Position numbers and translations under genes: made by a program. From Nigrospora sphaerica (lineage: Eukaryota; Ascomycota; Sordariomycetes; Amphisphaeriales; Apiosporaceae): 64,000 nt of DNA. The stretch lies in the NCBI GenBank assembly GCA_018287875.1, contig JAGVVL010000025.1, positions 682,001 to 746,000 of the forward strand. Direction: 5' to 3'. Below are positions 23,053 through 35,115 of this stretch, piece by piece. How positions within the stretch are numbered: the first letter of the stretch is position 1; the number at the start of each line of letters is the position of its first letter. Under the pieces are notes generated by a model. It saw only the letters and a program-made list of their open reading frames with translations. It was not told the DNA's origin and made no database searches.

Positions 23053-24674
23053 GGCAGTCTGTCGCTATATTCCGTCGCTTTTGCTTATGCTGTTTTTTGG
23101 GTCTTTCACATGCTTGCGCGGGCACTCACAGGGCGGCCGTCGACGACGAACGGGTGACGGACCATCCGACACTTTTACGTGCCTCCCGCGGCGTCCCTGA
23201 AGCGCCCTGAGAGAGGAGGCTCCGAGGGTCGCTCGTTCGCCCGCAGGCATCGTTAGTCATGGAATTCCAATCCGATAACAGAGCGCGGGAGGATAGTCGG
23301 CCGCGCTCCGCTCTTCACCGGCTGAAAGAGGGAGGTGCATGGCAATTGAGGGCGATCACCCACCCCCGGCCGCCTCCCCCCCCCGGGCCTCCCTCCCCGC
23401 TAGCGGGCTGGAGCCGCCGATACCACTCACAGGTCAGGAAAAGAGGGGAGTCGGGCGGTGGAGATGCTTATCACAGGGCGACCCGGGCCGGGGCTGTCGA
23501 CGACACATGGCAACAGCATGGATAGTCGGGGGGCAAGGTGATATGGAAGGTGACCTTGGGTTGAATAGGGCAAGTCCAGGCGTGCTGAAGAACATGGTTC
23601 GCTATCAGGACCGGCATATCGGTGGCGGGTTGCAGTCCCGGCCGCAGGCGGCATGACGCAGCCATCGTGAAGGCGGGTAGAAAAGAGGCCGTCTGCTGGC
23701 AGTTGGTTCCTGACCTCCAGGATGAGCCGGCATCCCAGTACGTAAGGGTAGCAGCTAGTCGCTATCAGTCGAGGCGCGAGGGCCCGTCCATCTATCAATC
23801 CATGACTAGAGGTCGTGAGGGTGGAAGATAAGGTTGGGGACCTGTGCAAGTGGGTGAACAACAACGAATGGCCGGGGTAGATGGATATCGAGAAGTCTCC
23901 ACCCGTGGGGGGGGGGGGGGGGGGGGGGGGTTCTTTCCTGGAATGGGATGGCAGCACTGCCTTCCGTGCCCGGGCAAAAGTGCCCCATTGCACAGATAGA
24001 TCGACTGGTCGTCCACCGGCCGCCTCACCAGCGTCAGGCCTTCCCGGCTGTGGAACGGCAGAAGGGCCGGGTCCTGGCCAGGGTGTTTGAAATGCCCGAG
24101 GCCTTCGTCACCACTGAGATGTAAGTATGACAAGGTCCGGCATCCCCGTATGTTAGGTACTTTTTGGGGCTCCGCTGCGCCAGCTCGGCACCAGACTTTT
24201 GTCCGACGGGCTCCGATGCCGTCCCGGACACTCTCCAAACTACGCATGTCACGTCACAGCCCAGGCTGCCCATGTTGTGCTCATGTTAACGTAGTACGCA
24301 TACGCGCGGGGCACCCGCACGCATCGAAGCTTCCCTGCCACCCCGTCGGCCGTGGCCGCTCCCACGGTCCCAGACAAGACGCTGCGCTCGCCAACACGGG
24401 ACAGCAGCGCCGAACGCCATCGAGCCTTTGCTTGTCTCTACATCTGCGCCCGGAGGCCGAGTGAGATGGGCACGGAACTGCATAAGCGACGGCGTAGCGC
24501 TTGCATAACTTCCTATTTACGGGTGCGACAGCACATGTAAGTGACAACTACAGACCGCTCGGTCGGTTAAATAAGTATACATCATGAAAGGATCTTATAG
24601 ACATTTCCCCCCGACCCTAAGAGTCATTCGTGCCCATGTTCGTCGTGCCTCTGCTCTTTCCGAACAGCATTCCC
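23053..24674. other. Intergenic: Zn2Cys6-gene promoter and sec12 3' UTR
   Basis: No gene is seen in 1.6 kb. It contains a run of 24 G at 23907-23930 and a C-rich stretch near 23370-23400. The part next to 24674 is AT-richer (about 24540-24600) and is probably the sec12 3' UTR. Confidence 0.5.
23907..23930 (+). repeat. Poly-G run of 24
   Basis: An uninterrupted run of 24 guanines in the Zn2Cys6-gene upstream region, about 0.85 kb before its start codon. Runs this long are length-unstable and can form G-quadruplex DNA. Confidence 0.95.
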
Positions 24675-26608
24675 TCACAGGGCTTCGCCGACCATGGCGC
24701 CAATAGCGCCACCAATCTCGCCGAAGACGATGCCCTTGAGGGCGGCTCGGCCGATCTCCCCGGCCACGTGGCCCGACTGCTGCAGCCGCTGCTTCCAGAT
24801 CTGCTGCTCGTGTGGCTCCAACTCCTCCCAAGGCTTGCCGGGGCCGTGCACCGCTTCATCGTGGACGACGAGGGTGATGGTGTCCACGGCTCCCGTGTCA
24901 TCGTGGCGGACGATCACCTGCTGATGTTCCTCGGGGGCGGCCTGGGCCAAGAGGTCTCCGAATGTCTTGTGTCCCACGACAGGACGAGTGCGGACCGAGG
25001 GCGCCACCCAGGACGCAGGAAGGTACGCATTGGATCCCAAGCGGGGTTCCGTCACACCCCAGGCCTCGCATACCACCTGGCCGATGAGGGCCAGGACCAA
25101 ACACATCAGAGCCGTGACTACCATGAGGCTGGTATGCGACTTTTGTCGCGACTTCATGGCGACGACATAGCGAACAGGCATATCCGTGCCCTCGGCCGCC
25201 GCTGACTTCTCGTCAAGTGGTTTCAGGGGTATGTTATGCACCGCGGCCGTATTGGCCATAGAAACGCTAGCCAGTCGGAGGGTCAAGGGCGAGTCTGTCT
25301 TGGACCGCCGGAGCTTGGGCGGGTTGACTGTGGAGAGGGAGATGGCCGTGATGTTGCTGGCGTGGGCCGACTTGACGGTGTGGAACGGCGCCAGATTGGC
25401 CAGGAGGTCCACGCCGTTGGTGACCTTGTAGTCGAGCGTGAGGAGCGAGATAGATGCATCGTTACCCGAGACGGCAATTACGTATTGCGAGTCGCCCTGC
25501 TGTTCGGTGGGGGAAGGCGAGGGCGTCAGGTTGCGGATGGCGAGACCGGTCGATTGGGTCACGCTCTTGGGCAGGGGTTCGACGACGGCCAGGCGGGCGG
25601 GCTCCGACTCCTTCCGGGGGAGGCGGTATCCGTAGAGAATGACGCCCTTCCGATCTGGGTTGTTAGCGACGGCGAAAAGGAAGCCGGCGTTGAGGTAGCG
25701 GATGGAGCGGAAGGCCGGGCGGTTTAGTGGGCCGTTGTCATCTTCAGCCGGCAGCTCGTAGACCAGGGCCGGGTCCGAGACACCGTCCTCGCTGACGTTG
25801 ACGACGTATATCTCGTACTTGTGACAGTAGGCCAGCTGGTAGGTACCAGGCCCCGTCTGCACGACATCTAAATCCATGGCTTCCTGGGGGAGATCCAGTC
25901 GGCCCCTGGATATCCACCTGTCGGCACCGGACGCAGGTACATCGAAAAGCACAATCTGGGCCTCTTTGGCAAGGCCGGTTGCGACGGCGCCGAGCTGCGG
26001 AAGTCGCTCGAAGGGTTGGGATAGGCGGAGGATGCGCTGGTACGTGGCTTCGTCTTTGGCGGAGAACAGGGACGCGCGGGCGGTTTCGCTGATTTGCACA
26101 CCGCCACTTTTAGCCGCCGCATTGATACCCAGGACGCGAAAGTGTTCGTTCTTGCCGCGCTTGGCGTCTTCGGGACTCCCGTTCACTCCAGCAAACACGA
26201 TGACGCTGTCACCACGCCGAGGCCCGACGGCGAGGGTCTGGACGTTGTCCTCGTCGGCGGACAATTCGAGCTCGGATTTGGAACTTATGTCGGTCGCGCG
26301 GGACACATCGAGCACCGTCTAGCAGGCAGGCCCATCCCAGTCAGCAACAAGCCGCGGGGTCTCGCAACCCGCCTCGTTCGACACGGAGAGGACGGACCTG
26401 GGCGAGCGGGGGGAGGAAGAGGAGGAGGAGGAGGAAGATAAAGAAAGGGAAGGGGATGCACAACACGTACAATCTTGTTGCTCACACCGTGGCGGCCAGG
26501 ACCGCCGCCGCCGCCAACCACCAGGCGGTTCTCATCCGTCGGGTCGAAGTCGCAGGCCCACAGGGGGTAATCGAGGGCGATGGAGTTGCTCGGTATGGAC
26601 TTGGCCAT
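24675..26608 (-). CDS. sec12: Sec12, guanine nucleotide exchange factor for Sar1
   Basis: Exons are 26608-26471 and 26318-24675, giving 593 aa; the 152-nt intron has donor GTACGT and a TAG acceptor. The N-terminal cytosolic part is a WD40-like propeller beginning SIALDYPLWACDFDPTDENR. The glycine-rich loop at residues 30-46 (VVGGGGGPGRHGVSNKI) corresponds to the potassium-binding K-loop of Sec12 that engages Sar1. A single hydrophobic segment at about 443-465 (SLMVVTALMCLVLALIGQVV) anchors it in the ER as a type II protein. A lumenal tail of about 128 residues ends in a Gly/Ala-rich helix. It activates Sar1 to start COPII coat assembly at ER exit sites. The tail lacks a visible HDEL; it ends GEAL. 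No other WD40 membrane GEF fits as well. Confidence 0.92.
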
Positions 26609-29600
26609 GTTGTCGGCCGCCGGGTCGGTCTGAGGAGGCGGGAGGTTTAGGTGAGTCGGCGGATAGGGCTCGTGGGAGATTGAACAGCGAGCAGTTCGGG
26701 ACACTTTGCGATGCCGTTCGCGACTCTGCAGACGAGCGCATGCGCGGGACCAGCTAGTTGGAGGCTGGTTGACTGATGGGTGACGATTGGGCGCAGCCTG
26801 GCCTTCCGACAGTGGGTATGATTGCTGGCGGAGAGGGGGCTCCAGGACTTACCTACTGCATACTCACCTACTTAGGAAGGCGAGGCCACCTTGCATTGCT
26901 AAGTATCCAGGAAAGCAAGCGGCTGAAAAGAAGCCGCAACCAGCCGAAGCCACTGAGACCAAAGGCTTGGCAGGTGCCACTGTCGCTGGTTAATCCGGGG
27001 TAGAGCGATGGCATAAGGACACGCATTGCCGCCGCGAATGTCTCATCCCAAGGGCAACAGGCCTTTGAAAGGCCGTGAACATGGCAAAAACGTTACTATG
27101 GGTTTGACGGACTGCGCATAGGCAACCTGCCGTCTGTTGCTGGGTTTAGGCGCACTGATTTCCCGCCCGAGGATGGTCAGATACTCGATTCGTGGATAGG
27201 GCCTGTCATTCATTTGATGCGCACCTCCCGCAAATCCTAGGTAACTACGTATTACCCACTGCCTCTCGCGCAGTGTTGTCAGTGACTGGATTCAAAGAAA
27301 GGAAGGGTATTCCTCTTGTTTAAGTACTGTCCCGGTCAGGCTATCTGCGATTGCGACTCGGCAGGCGCGGCCGAGTTTTCGATCGAGCCTTGGGTAACGA
27401 CCTCGCGGGACAGGGCTCGTAGATGGTTCTACAGTACATCCAGTCCACACTAGTGACCATTTATTTTCAGTTGCACCTACACGGGTGCTTTCGTCCCGCC
27501 AACAGAGCAAGACAAGCAGGACAAATACCGACTGGGATGCTCACCGATGCGCCGACACGGCCAGGAAGAGAGCGAAATAAAAAAGGCCAGGTTTTTATTT
27601 GCCCTGGCTACGGCAAGTATTTTGCTGCACTACCAGCAAGCAAACATAAAACAAGTTTCTTTTTAAAGATTAAAAAAAAAAGCCGCTTCGACAACGATGC
27701 CTTTGGGCCAACCACAACGTACCACTGCAACCCGAACAGGCAAGTTGACGGCTTGGCGTGGAATTCACAACCAGATTCGGCCCATTTGGTAGGGCATGCG
27801 TGTGTCGTGATTTTTCCCCATGTCCCGCGCTTGCTGACCTACAGGACACGTATATATGGCCATGTCGTTAGATGGCTACTGTATGAAGTTACTTACACAC
27901 AAGCCGTGAGAAGAAATTGTTTATCATCAGGTACTGAAGGAGCGTTACCATGTCGAGCCGAACTTGGCCAACCTTGGGTTGGCTCGCCTGACTTCGGGCG
28001 TAACATCCGCCGGGGCAATGAGAAAGTTACATCCTTGCCTCTTTTACATGAATTCCCAATATTGGTTTGTTTCCGGTTGAGCGCTGGCGGGATCTCACCC
28101 CCGGCCCCGGCCCCGCGCCTGGGAGGTCGCCACAACATCTCGCTTAGCAAATTGCCCCCTTCCAGAAGGTCGGGTATTTTCCTTACGTGCAGGTCGGGGC
28201 GGAGGCCAGTTTATATAAGGTTAGGAAGTGCGTAATAAGACTGGAGAACTTGAGTACTGCGCTACCTAAAGTACCTCCTACGTACAACTACATGTCCTCT
28301 TCTTCTTCATATGCGCACGTGTCAACGTGTCAACGTACGGCTTGGAGAACAAGTAATCACCGACCTGCTGCTCTCCAGTAATAGGGCCCAGTTTTGCATG
28401 CTGTCATCTACTTACCTCATCACGAGATCGGGTGGATGCGATCTATTGCATCCGGCCGTCCCGCCCGCCTCGTCAGTCACATTCTTATGCATTGCCGCGG
28501 CTGGCCCTATCAAGCTCGCATCCCGACAAGGCTGCAACTCCACACCGCTGAAGAAACTTACCTTCCGCACGTACTGGTAGCATGACTGAGCGGCGACGGA
28601 AGTTTCGTGATGTCGAGTAAGGAACAGATGGGTAAGACTGGGTTGGCCGTAAAAATGCCAGATAACGAGAGCATACGGAAGTACCTATACTTACGTGGAT
28701 ACCCAGCTTTAACGACCCGTGTGACCTTTAAAACAGTCGGGGTGGAAATAACTCGGACGAATGCCGTGCAACTAGGCATGGAACGCACGCGATACGGCCA
28801 GTCAAGGCAATATTTCCGCGTAATCATCCGGTCCCGCCGTTGCAGACGTTTCTCACCCCCAGCTCCTTGTCGCGAGGCCATATGAGGGTTCCCGTACCCG
28901 CTACCTGGGGTGCATTACCGCCTGAACCTTGGCGATTTCATCCAACCTGGAGCCCTGTCCATGTCTTCTTCCTCTCCGTCTCCGTATTCGTACTTCTGTT
29001 TCTCGTTGAGGTGACGAACCAAGCCAGAGCAGGGGCGGAACCATGGGAGACAGGAGAGAGAGAGAGCGAAGCCCCCCCCGAGGATCCAGGAAGGCGCGCC
29101 GCTTAAGTCTATAGCCCTCGCGACATGAAGCATCGCCTAACCGGTTTCCCCAGGGCCTGTACATACTCAAGGACTGACGGAACGCAGAGAGGCAACCGTG
29201 CCCCAAGGCCGTAGGTTCAGGGGGGGAACAGGACCAGTATGGGCAACCGACGCCCCTCCTCGGGATCACGCTGCTCCTGGAAATTTTGACGACTCTCGTC
29301 CACCGCGTCCACACCCCCCTTCCAAGGGGGGCCGGGGATGCTACTCGGTCTCGGGAGCCAAAAATCACTGTATTGAAGCCCAGGGGCGGTTGCTCTGGGC
29401 ACGCCCACGCGAGCGGGTTTCCGGAACCCCCATCCTCCCTGTTTGGTCGGGTCTTTCGCGGCCATGGGAATTAGGGCGCGACGGCTGACGCTTCGGCGGT
29501 TTCTGGTGCTACGCACCAAGTTCGGGCGTGATGTGCGTCCATCACGTCAGCGAGCAGCCGGTCGGGTCCCTTCCCATCCCCCCTTTCACATAACCCCCCA

Positions 29601-31602
29601 GGGACCAGACGCAAGGGGAGGGGGCGCCCCAAACACTGTGACGAGGGGCAGGGCTCATGCGAGTGTTGTGTCGCGAACCAGAGAAAAGAACCTCCGCCAG
29701 TTAAAGCTCTTATGCTCCTGGAGAAGCCGAAGCCGGGGAAGGTTTGCTTTGATCGGCACTTGCGGGCCATCCTCCCTGTCTTCCTAGATAGGCCGAGGGG
29801 TGGTTAGGGAAAGAGGGGGTGCGCGCGCGCAAAGGCACCCTCCTCCTCCTTCTTCCTTTTATCCATGGGCCCGGGGCCGTAGTCGAACGATGGGCGCAAC
29901 CGCCAAGAAGGGAGGCGGTGAAAAGCCGGGTTCCAGGATGTAAGCAGCAGCAGCAAGCCACGGCTGGTTTGCAATCCTTTCCTCCCACGCCAGGTTCGTC
30001 AAAGCCCCCGGGGACCGAAAGCTAGAAGGCGCTTCCCCCAGCCTGGTCTCGTAACAGAGATCTGCTGGGAAGGGGGAGGTGGCTCGGTTTCCTGGAACGC
30101 GCATACACGCCTCGGGCACGCACTTCTCGGCCTCGTATAACACTTTTCACTGGTTCTTCGTTAGGGGCACAGCGGGTGTGATGAGTGATGCATGGACCAG
30201 TGGGAAGGGCCAGCCAAGGAGAGAGGCATCAGCGGCTGCCGATCACGCCCCCCTCGTTCCCAAACGGTGACGCGCCTCCTCGAAATGACTAGTTGGGCCA
30301 GCCACCATTCCGCTCCCACGGGGGCGAGGAGGAAGGAGGAGAGGGGGCCTGGGGGGAGGGAAAGTTCGTTATCGTTCTGGTTCCGGAACGCGCCATACCG
30401 TACCTGATCGCGCCTTTCTCCGTTGATCCATCCTTTTCTTTTCCCACGCTCAGCTCAGGGCGCCTGCTGATGAACCGTGGGTGGTCCCTTCGCTTTCTTT
30501 GCCGTATCTGGGTAAAGAAAGGCAGGCGAACGGAAAGATTGCCAAAGTTCAAGGGGCCGCTCTATAGACTACGTCCTGGTGACACCCACACCCGCCGAGT
30601 AAGACAAGGGAACGTGGGAGATTACCCCGAACTCGGGTGGCAAGCAGTCCCCGCGCACCAAAGGCCTCGCCGCTTTTAGCAGCATCTACACGATCTCGGT
30701 GCCCCTTGTCCTTTCCAGATCATCTGTCCGGCCCCAGCTCGAGTGATTCTCTACCCACAGACACGCGACACAGTCTCGAAACGGCGGGCACGATAACCAA
30801 GGTAGTTTTGCGAGTGAATAGTATATCTAACAGGTAGGTTGGGAAGGGGGCAACAAGTATAGAAAGCGCCCACCGAGGACGCAACGGAGAGCAAGAAAGA
30901 ATATTTCCAAGAGAATAATAGTAAAAGCCGGTCTGCGAGGCAATTCTGTGATCTTGCAATTTCGATAGCCCAGAATACCAAATTCTCGATTGAAACGATA
31001 AACAGCAAAAGGCAACAAAAGAATCGAAAGATCCAGATATAACATGAATAAAAATCAAGAACACCCAAAACACCGATTCAGCCCCCGCCATGTTTTCTCC
31101 GATCTCCAGTGTTACGCCAGCGCCTAGTAACGAGGGTAAGATGTGATGGGGTTGGTGTAGAGGACAAAAGAAAACCACCAAAACGGGAAACAAACAGCGC
31201 TTAAGCAGAACCTCTTTCCCCCGAGGAGCGAAATGTAGGAGATATGTTAGCCGATCCCCCCCCTCCTGATGGCAGCGCGGGCTGCCCCGACCCCCAAACC
31301 CTCTCCCAATCCAAGACAGAATACCCGATACGCAAGATTTCAACGCAGATGACTCCCATCCTTTTGTCGGTCGCCCGACTTATGCAATTCTTTCCTCCCC
31401 TGAAAAACCAGGCGTTCCCCAAAGTTCTTTCGCGGAGAAAGGTAAGTAGACAGTCCAGGCCCCGGGTAGCGGGGGGCAATGCCACTGGAGATTATAAGAT
31501 ACTTATATAGAGATATATGTATTGGTGGAAACGGGTTGGGAGTGGCCCACAAGGTCGCCCTTGGGGTGGTGCTGGGGAGGACGGCTGCCGACGAAGCGGT
31601 CT
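26609..31602. other. 5-kb gene-free interval upstream of sec12 and downstream of the bZIP gene
   Basis: No credible gene is seen. The sec12 promoter lies at the left end. A hairpin-forming GCCAGG/CCTGGC with an 11-nt AT-rich loop lies at 27586-27608, inside an A/T-rich patch (27570-27690). Short GTACCTA words occur at 26848-26880, 28258-28285 and 28680-28700. The stretch 30860-31100 is clearly AT-richer than its surroundings and may belong to a long bZIP 3' UTR. A hydrophobic minus-strand open frame there (30720-31343) has no recognisable domain. Confidence 0.5.
27586..27608. repeat. Small inverted repeat (6-bp stem, 11-nt loop)
   Basis: GCCAGG at 27586-27591 is the reverse complement of CCTGGC at 27603-27608, with an AT-rich loop between. 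It sits in an A/T-rich patch. Chance occurrence is possible at this size. Confidence 0.45.
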
Positions 31603-33279
31603 CTATAGCTGGCGCGCATCCGGCGCCCCGCGCACCGCCCAGCCTGCCTCGTAGGGCTCCCGTTTATAGGGAGAGTAGCTGCGCGGCAGCGTGTTGGCCG
31701 AGTTGGGCTCCGAGGTGGCGGGCCGCGGGTCGGACGGCTGGTCCATGCGGAGAGGCGGCAGCCGCGCGGTGCCGTGAGCCTCGCCCGGGGTGCCCGGCTG
31801 CGACAGGGCCGACAGGTAGCCACCGGAGCCGTGGAAGGGCAGAGGCCCCGACGTGTACGAGCTTGTCGAGTACTCGAAGTTCGATTCGGTCCGCCGCCGG
31901 CGCGTCGGTCGCTCGTCGGCCGTGGCCTCAACGGCCCCGTACGAGACCGACGTGCTCGGCGGCGCGTGAGAGGCGGCAGCGTGCGGCGTGCCCTCGGGCC
32001 CCGGCATGCCGCCTCGCATCATAGGGGGGCTGGGCGGCCCCTGGAAGGCGTACTCGCTGATGGACGGCGTCCGGTAAACGATGTCGCGCAGCCGGTCCCG
32101 ATCCGCGCGGTAGCGCTCGCATGCGTCCTGCACTTGATCCAGTCTCTCCTGCAGGTCCCGGTTCTCCTTTTGCAGCTTCTGCATGGCCATCTGCTGGCTC
32201 ATCTCTCTTTCCTTTTTGCGGGCCCGGAACCGAGCGGAAGCCCCCGCATTCCGCAGGCGCTTTCCATCCGCATGGCGCGAGCCTTGGTGCATGTCTACCG
32301 GCACCGTGATGTCCTCGCCGTGCATGGGGGCGATGCGGAAGGCGATCTGTCCATCCGAGACCGGCACCCCTCTCAACCCCGGCGATGTCGACTGCGAGCC
32401 ACGGTAGTTGTCGCCCCACCGCGGCTCTCCTTGTGGGTGAGGGGACGGAGACGGGAAACCACGGTTCTGGGGGGCGACACCAGGCGTGTACGGTGCCGGC
32501 GACGAAAACGGCGGCGCTCTGCCGGCAGCCTGTGCTGGGGCTTCGTGGGCCGCAGATCCAAAGGGGCCCGGCATCGACTGTGACGGGGCTCGGGAGTGAG
32601 GGAGCGTAGACGGGGGGCCGACGGGCCCCATCGGCAACGTGTGTGGGTGGCCCTGGATGGGGTGGAACGCCCTCTCCGAGGCGGCATCTCCCGAATATTG
32701 TCTCGAGGACTCGGGGGGCGTGGACTGGGAGTACGGCATGCCGTGAGGGTTCATCGCCCTCAGGGGCTGTCCGTGGCCCAGGCTCGCCGGCATCGGCGAC
32801 TTGGGCGTCAGGATACGGCGCGGCATGCCCGCGCCGGTGAAGGCGTGGCTCGACGGCGGGGATTGCCGCCCCGGCAGCTGCGGGCCGGAGCCGTATATAC
32901 TGCCACCCGGAGCACCTTGTCCCTGGAACTGGAAGGGCTGGGGCGTGGGTGGGTTCGATCCATACTGCATGGCCGCGCCGTGCCTCGCACTTCCATCGTG
33001 TGCGAAATGGGAGGGCTTCGGCGGTGTGTTCGTCGTCGTCTGGGCATCCGTCGGGTTCAAGATGTGGTGGACCCCCAGGTTCCTCTGCGGTAGAGGTTGT
33101 GCCTGCTCGCTCGCAGATCCCTGGAGGCCGGCCCTCTGTTGATAGCCGGCATCCGTGGGGCCGCTATGGCTGCTGCGAACGGCTACCTGTGGGGAGACAG
33201 ACGACACATGGGACGACGCCGTCGGGGTGGTTGTCGAAACGGGCGAGGCAGGGCGAGACGCATGCTCCCTATGCGACAT
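31603..33279 (-). CDS. bZIP transcription factor
   Basis: From the ATG at 33279-33277 to the stop at 31605-31603 the frame gives 558 aa. The bZIP lies at about residues 335-400. Its basic region contains KRLRNAGASARFRARKKERE, with the invariant Asn and Arg of the N-x(7)-R signature (NAGASARFR). A leucine-zipper heptad region follows (LQKENRDLQERLDQV). The rest is Pro/Ser/Gly/Gln-rich and probably disordered or activating. The basic region resembles the NTAASARFR group of fungal bZIPs (Cys-3, Zip1), but I do not assign an orthologue. The frame stays open for another 81 codons upstream (to 33522), but without an ATG, so translation may instead begin in an unseen upstream exon. The gene is nuclear by family. 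Its upstream side faces a 13-kb gene-free region. Confidence 0.85.
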   Translation of the reverse strand: MSHREHASRPASPVSTTTPTASSHVSSVSPQVAVRSSHSGPTDAGYQQRAGLQGSASEQAQPLPQRNLGVHHILNPTDAQTTTNTPPKPSHFAHDGSARHGAAMQYGSNPPTPQPFQFQGQGAPGGSIYGSGPQLPGRQSPPSSHAFTGAGMPRRILTPKSPMPASLGHGQPLRAMNPHGMPYSQSTPPESSRQYSGDAASERAFHPIQGHPHTLPMGPVGPPSTLPHSRAPSQSMPGPFGSAAHEAPAQAAGRAPPFSSPAPYTPGVAPQNRGFPSPSPHPQGEPRWGDNYRGSQSTSPGLRGVPVSDGQIAFRIAPMHGEDITVPVDMHQGSRHADGKRLRNAGASARFRARKKEREMSQQMAMQKLQKENRDLQERLDQVQDACERYRADRDRLRDIVYRTPSISEYAFQGPPSPPMMRGGMPGPEGTPHAAASHAPPSTSVSYGAVEATADERPTRRRRTESNFEYSTSSYTSGPLPFHGSGGYLSALSQPGTPGEAHGTARLPPLRMDQPSDPRPATSEPNSANTLPRSYSPYKREPYEAGWAVRGAPDARQL

Positions 33280-34883
33280 GGAGGAGTCCTGTTCCCCGAC
33301 TCGCAGGTGGCCCCGATGGCCCGACCATTGACCGCCGAGACGGGCTTCCTCCCAAGAGCGCGGGTCGCCAATCTCGACGGTTTTGAGGGGGGCTTCGCCG
33401 CCCTGCGAGCCCGTCCGCCCGTCCTCCAAGCTCTGGCAAGGCGATGGAGGGGCGGTGACGACTGTTTGATGCGGCCGGACGAGGCTGTAGGAGGTTGAAC
33501 GTTGTCCTTCGGAGACCGCCACGGTGACGACTTGCGCGGGACGGGAGAGAATGAATGGGATGGTGAAGGCGATGGCCGAGTTTCTAGGCGCCGAGGACGT
33601 CTGGTCGGCGGGCGGCTGGCTGTTCTATATGGTCCCTGCTCTCCTTGGGATATTGTTGCCGTGGAGGTCGTCTTGTAAGTCGGGGAAGATGGCGTACGAC
33701 CCTGGGGACCCACACGCCCACGTAGCTAGGTATAGGTCGAGGGACGGGATACCTGTGTATCACGGCAATGGGGAGGGGGGAGGTGAAGGAGGGACCAGGG
33801 ATTTCAGATTGCGTGTAACCGGGGAGGAGGGCTGGAGAGGGCGGACGGCGCTTGAAGATGTCTCGAGGCAGGCGACGGCACGAATCGAAGAGGTCAACGG
33901 CTGCCTTATTAGATTGAATGCCCAACCGGACTGCGGGCCCTAATCCAGGAAGGTCTGTTTTGTGACTTGTTGATTGAGCTGCAGCAAAGCGGACCAGTGA
34001 TAGTCCTGACGAGCAAGCCCTGCGTAATGAATGGCCTATGGGGCGCTGGAGAGATCGCCCTGGGGTTCGAGGAGGAGCAGACAAGTGTCGAGGGGGGGGC
34101 AACGGTAGCTCGCACTGCCCTCAGCCTCTCCACACCTTTTCGTATGCGAGATGGGATGCAGCCAAAGGGAGACAAAGTCACCCACCGGGAGGCCAACTGG
34201 AGCACGAGAGCGGGTTGTGCTTGCTGGGGCTGGCCTTGGGCTGGAGCGGTCCCGACGACGGCGACCCGGGTTCTGGTGCCCAGCGGGTAGTTTGCTTGGT
34301 TACTTGGACGGCAAGAAGGAAAATTGACTTTCAGTGACTATCCTGCCACGACGAGGTTCCGGTCACGCCCTTTCGAGTAGTCCCTGGTCGCAATGGCACG
34401 GTACCATGACGGGCACCAGTGAAGCCGCGTCTCTCGGGGTATTTCTTTTATTATTGGCTGTCCCTTGGCACCAGGTCTCCGTGAAACCAGTCTTCCAACA
34501 ACCCCAGTCGCCCGCTCTTGAGGAGTCACTAACTCATGGTAGAGCAGAGTTGGTGGAGTCCCTCATGGGCAGATGGGGGCCATGGAACAGGCATGGAAGG
34601 AGAAACAAGGAGACAAGGTACCGACATTTGGGAAGGATGACCGGGGTGCAGGCACGCCTTTCAGGGGCCCCTGTCAGGAGGACTTCTCAGTAATGACGGG
34701 GGGCTTGGAGAGTTGCTTTCTCAGTACCGTCGTATGTACTGGTACAGCAAAGGACCGATCTCCATTCTGGTCTTCGAAGGCGGGCGATGGAAGAAGCTAA
34801 AAGACGACGCTGCCGAGGTGGGTCGCGGGCGGGATGATATCGAAAGCGTCACCCAGAGTTCCGTCCTGGGAAGGTCTACGGAG

Positions 34884-34909
34884 TACGTGCGTGCTGGAGC
34901 ACGTACGTA
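34884..34909. repeat. Inverted repeat, 12-bp arms with 2-nt spacer
   Basis: TACGTGCGTGCT (34884-34895) and AGCACGTACGTA (34898-34909) are reverse complements except for one position. This makes a compact hairpin or cruciform about 1.6 kb upstream of the bZIP start codon. Flanking bases show further partial symmetry. Confidence 0.75.
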
Positions 34910-35057
34910 TGTACCGCTCACCGGGACTTTGCGTGGGGTAAGAGGTTGATTGCTCCTATACCTTTCGGTAGTACCGTGACGCACGCATCTGCCCGGCCAC
35001 TGGCTGGTCAGTCCTCGTCGTCGCTTGAGGACGAGAAAGGGTGGCGACAGTGACGGC

Positions 35058-35115
35058 GGTCGTGGCAGCAGCACCAGCACCAGCAGCACCAGCACCATCA
35101 CCGCCACCACCACAG
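35058..35115 (+). repeat. CAG/CAC trinucleotide tract
   Basis: Interspersed AGCACC, CAGCAG and CACCAC units run through about 58 bp in a non-coding setting. A second CAG-type tract follows at about 35570-35610. Confidence 0.7.

Noticed and set aside
30720..31343. Possible membrane protein on the minus strand
   Set aside because: The hydrophobicity follows from AT-rich DNA; no family match, and the segment fits a bZIP 3' UTR better.
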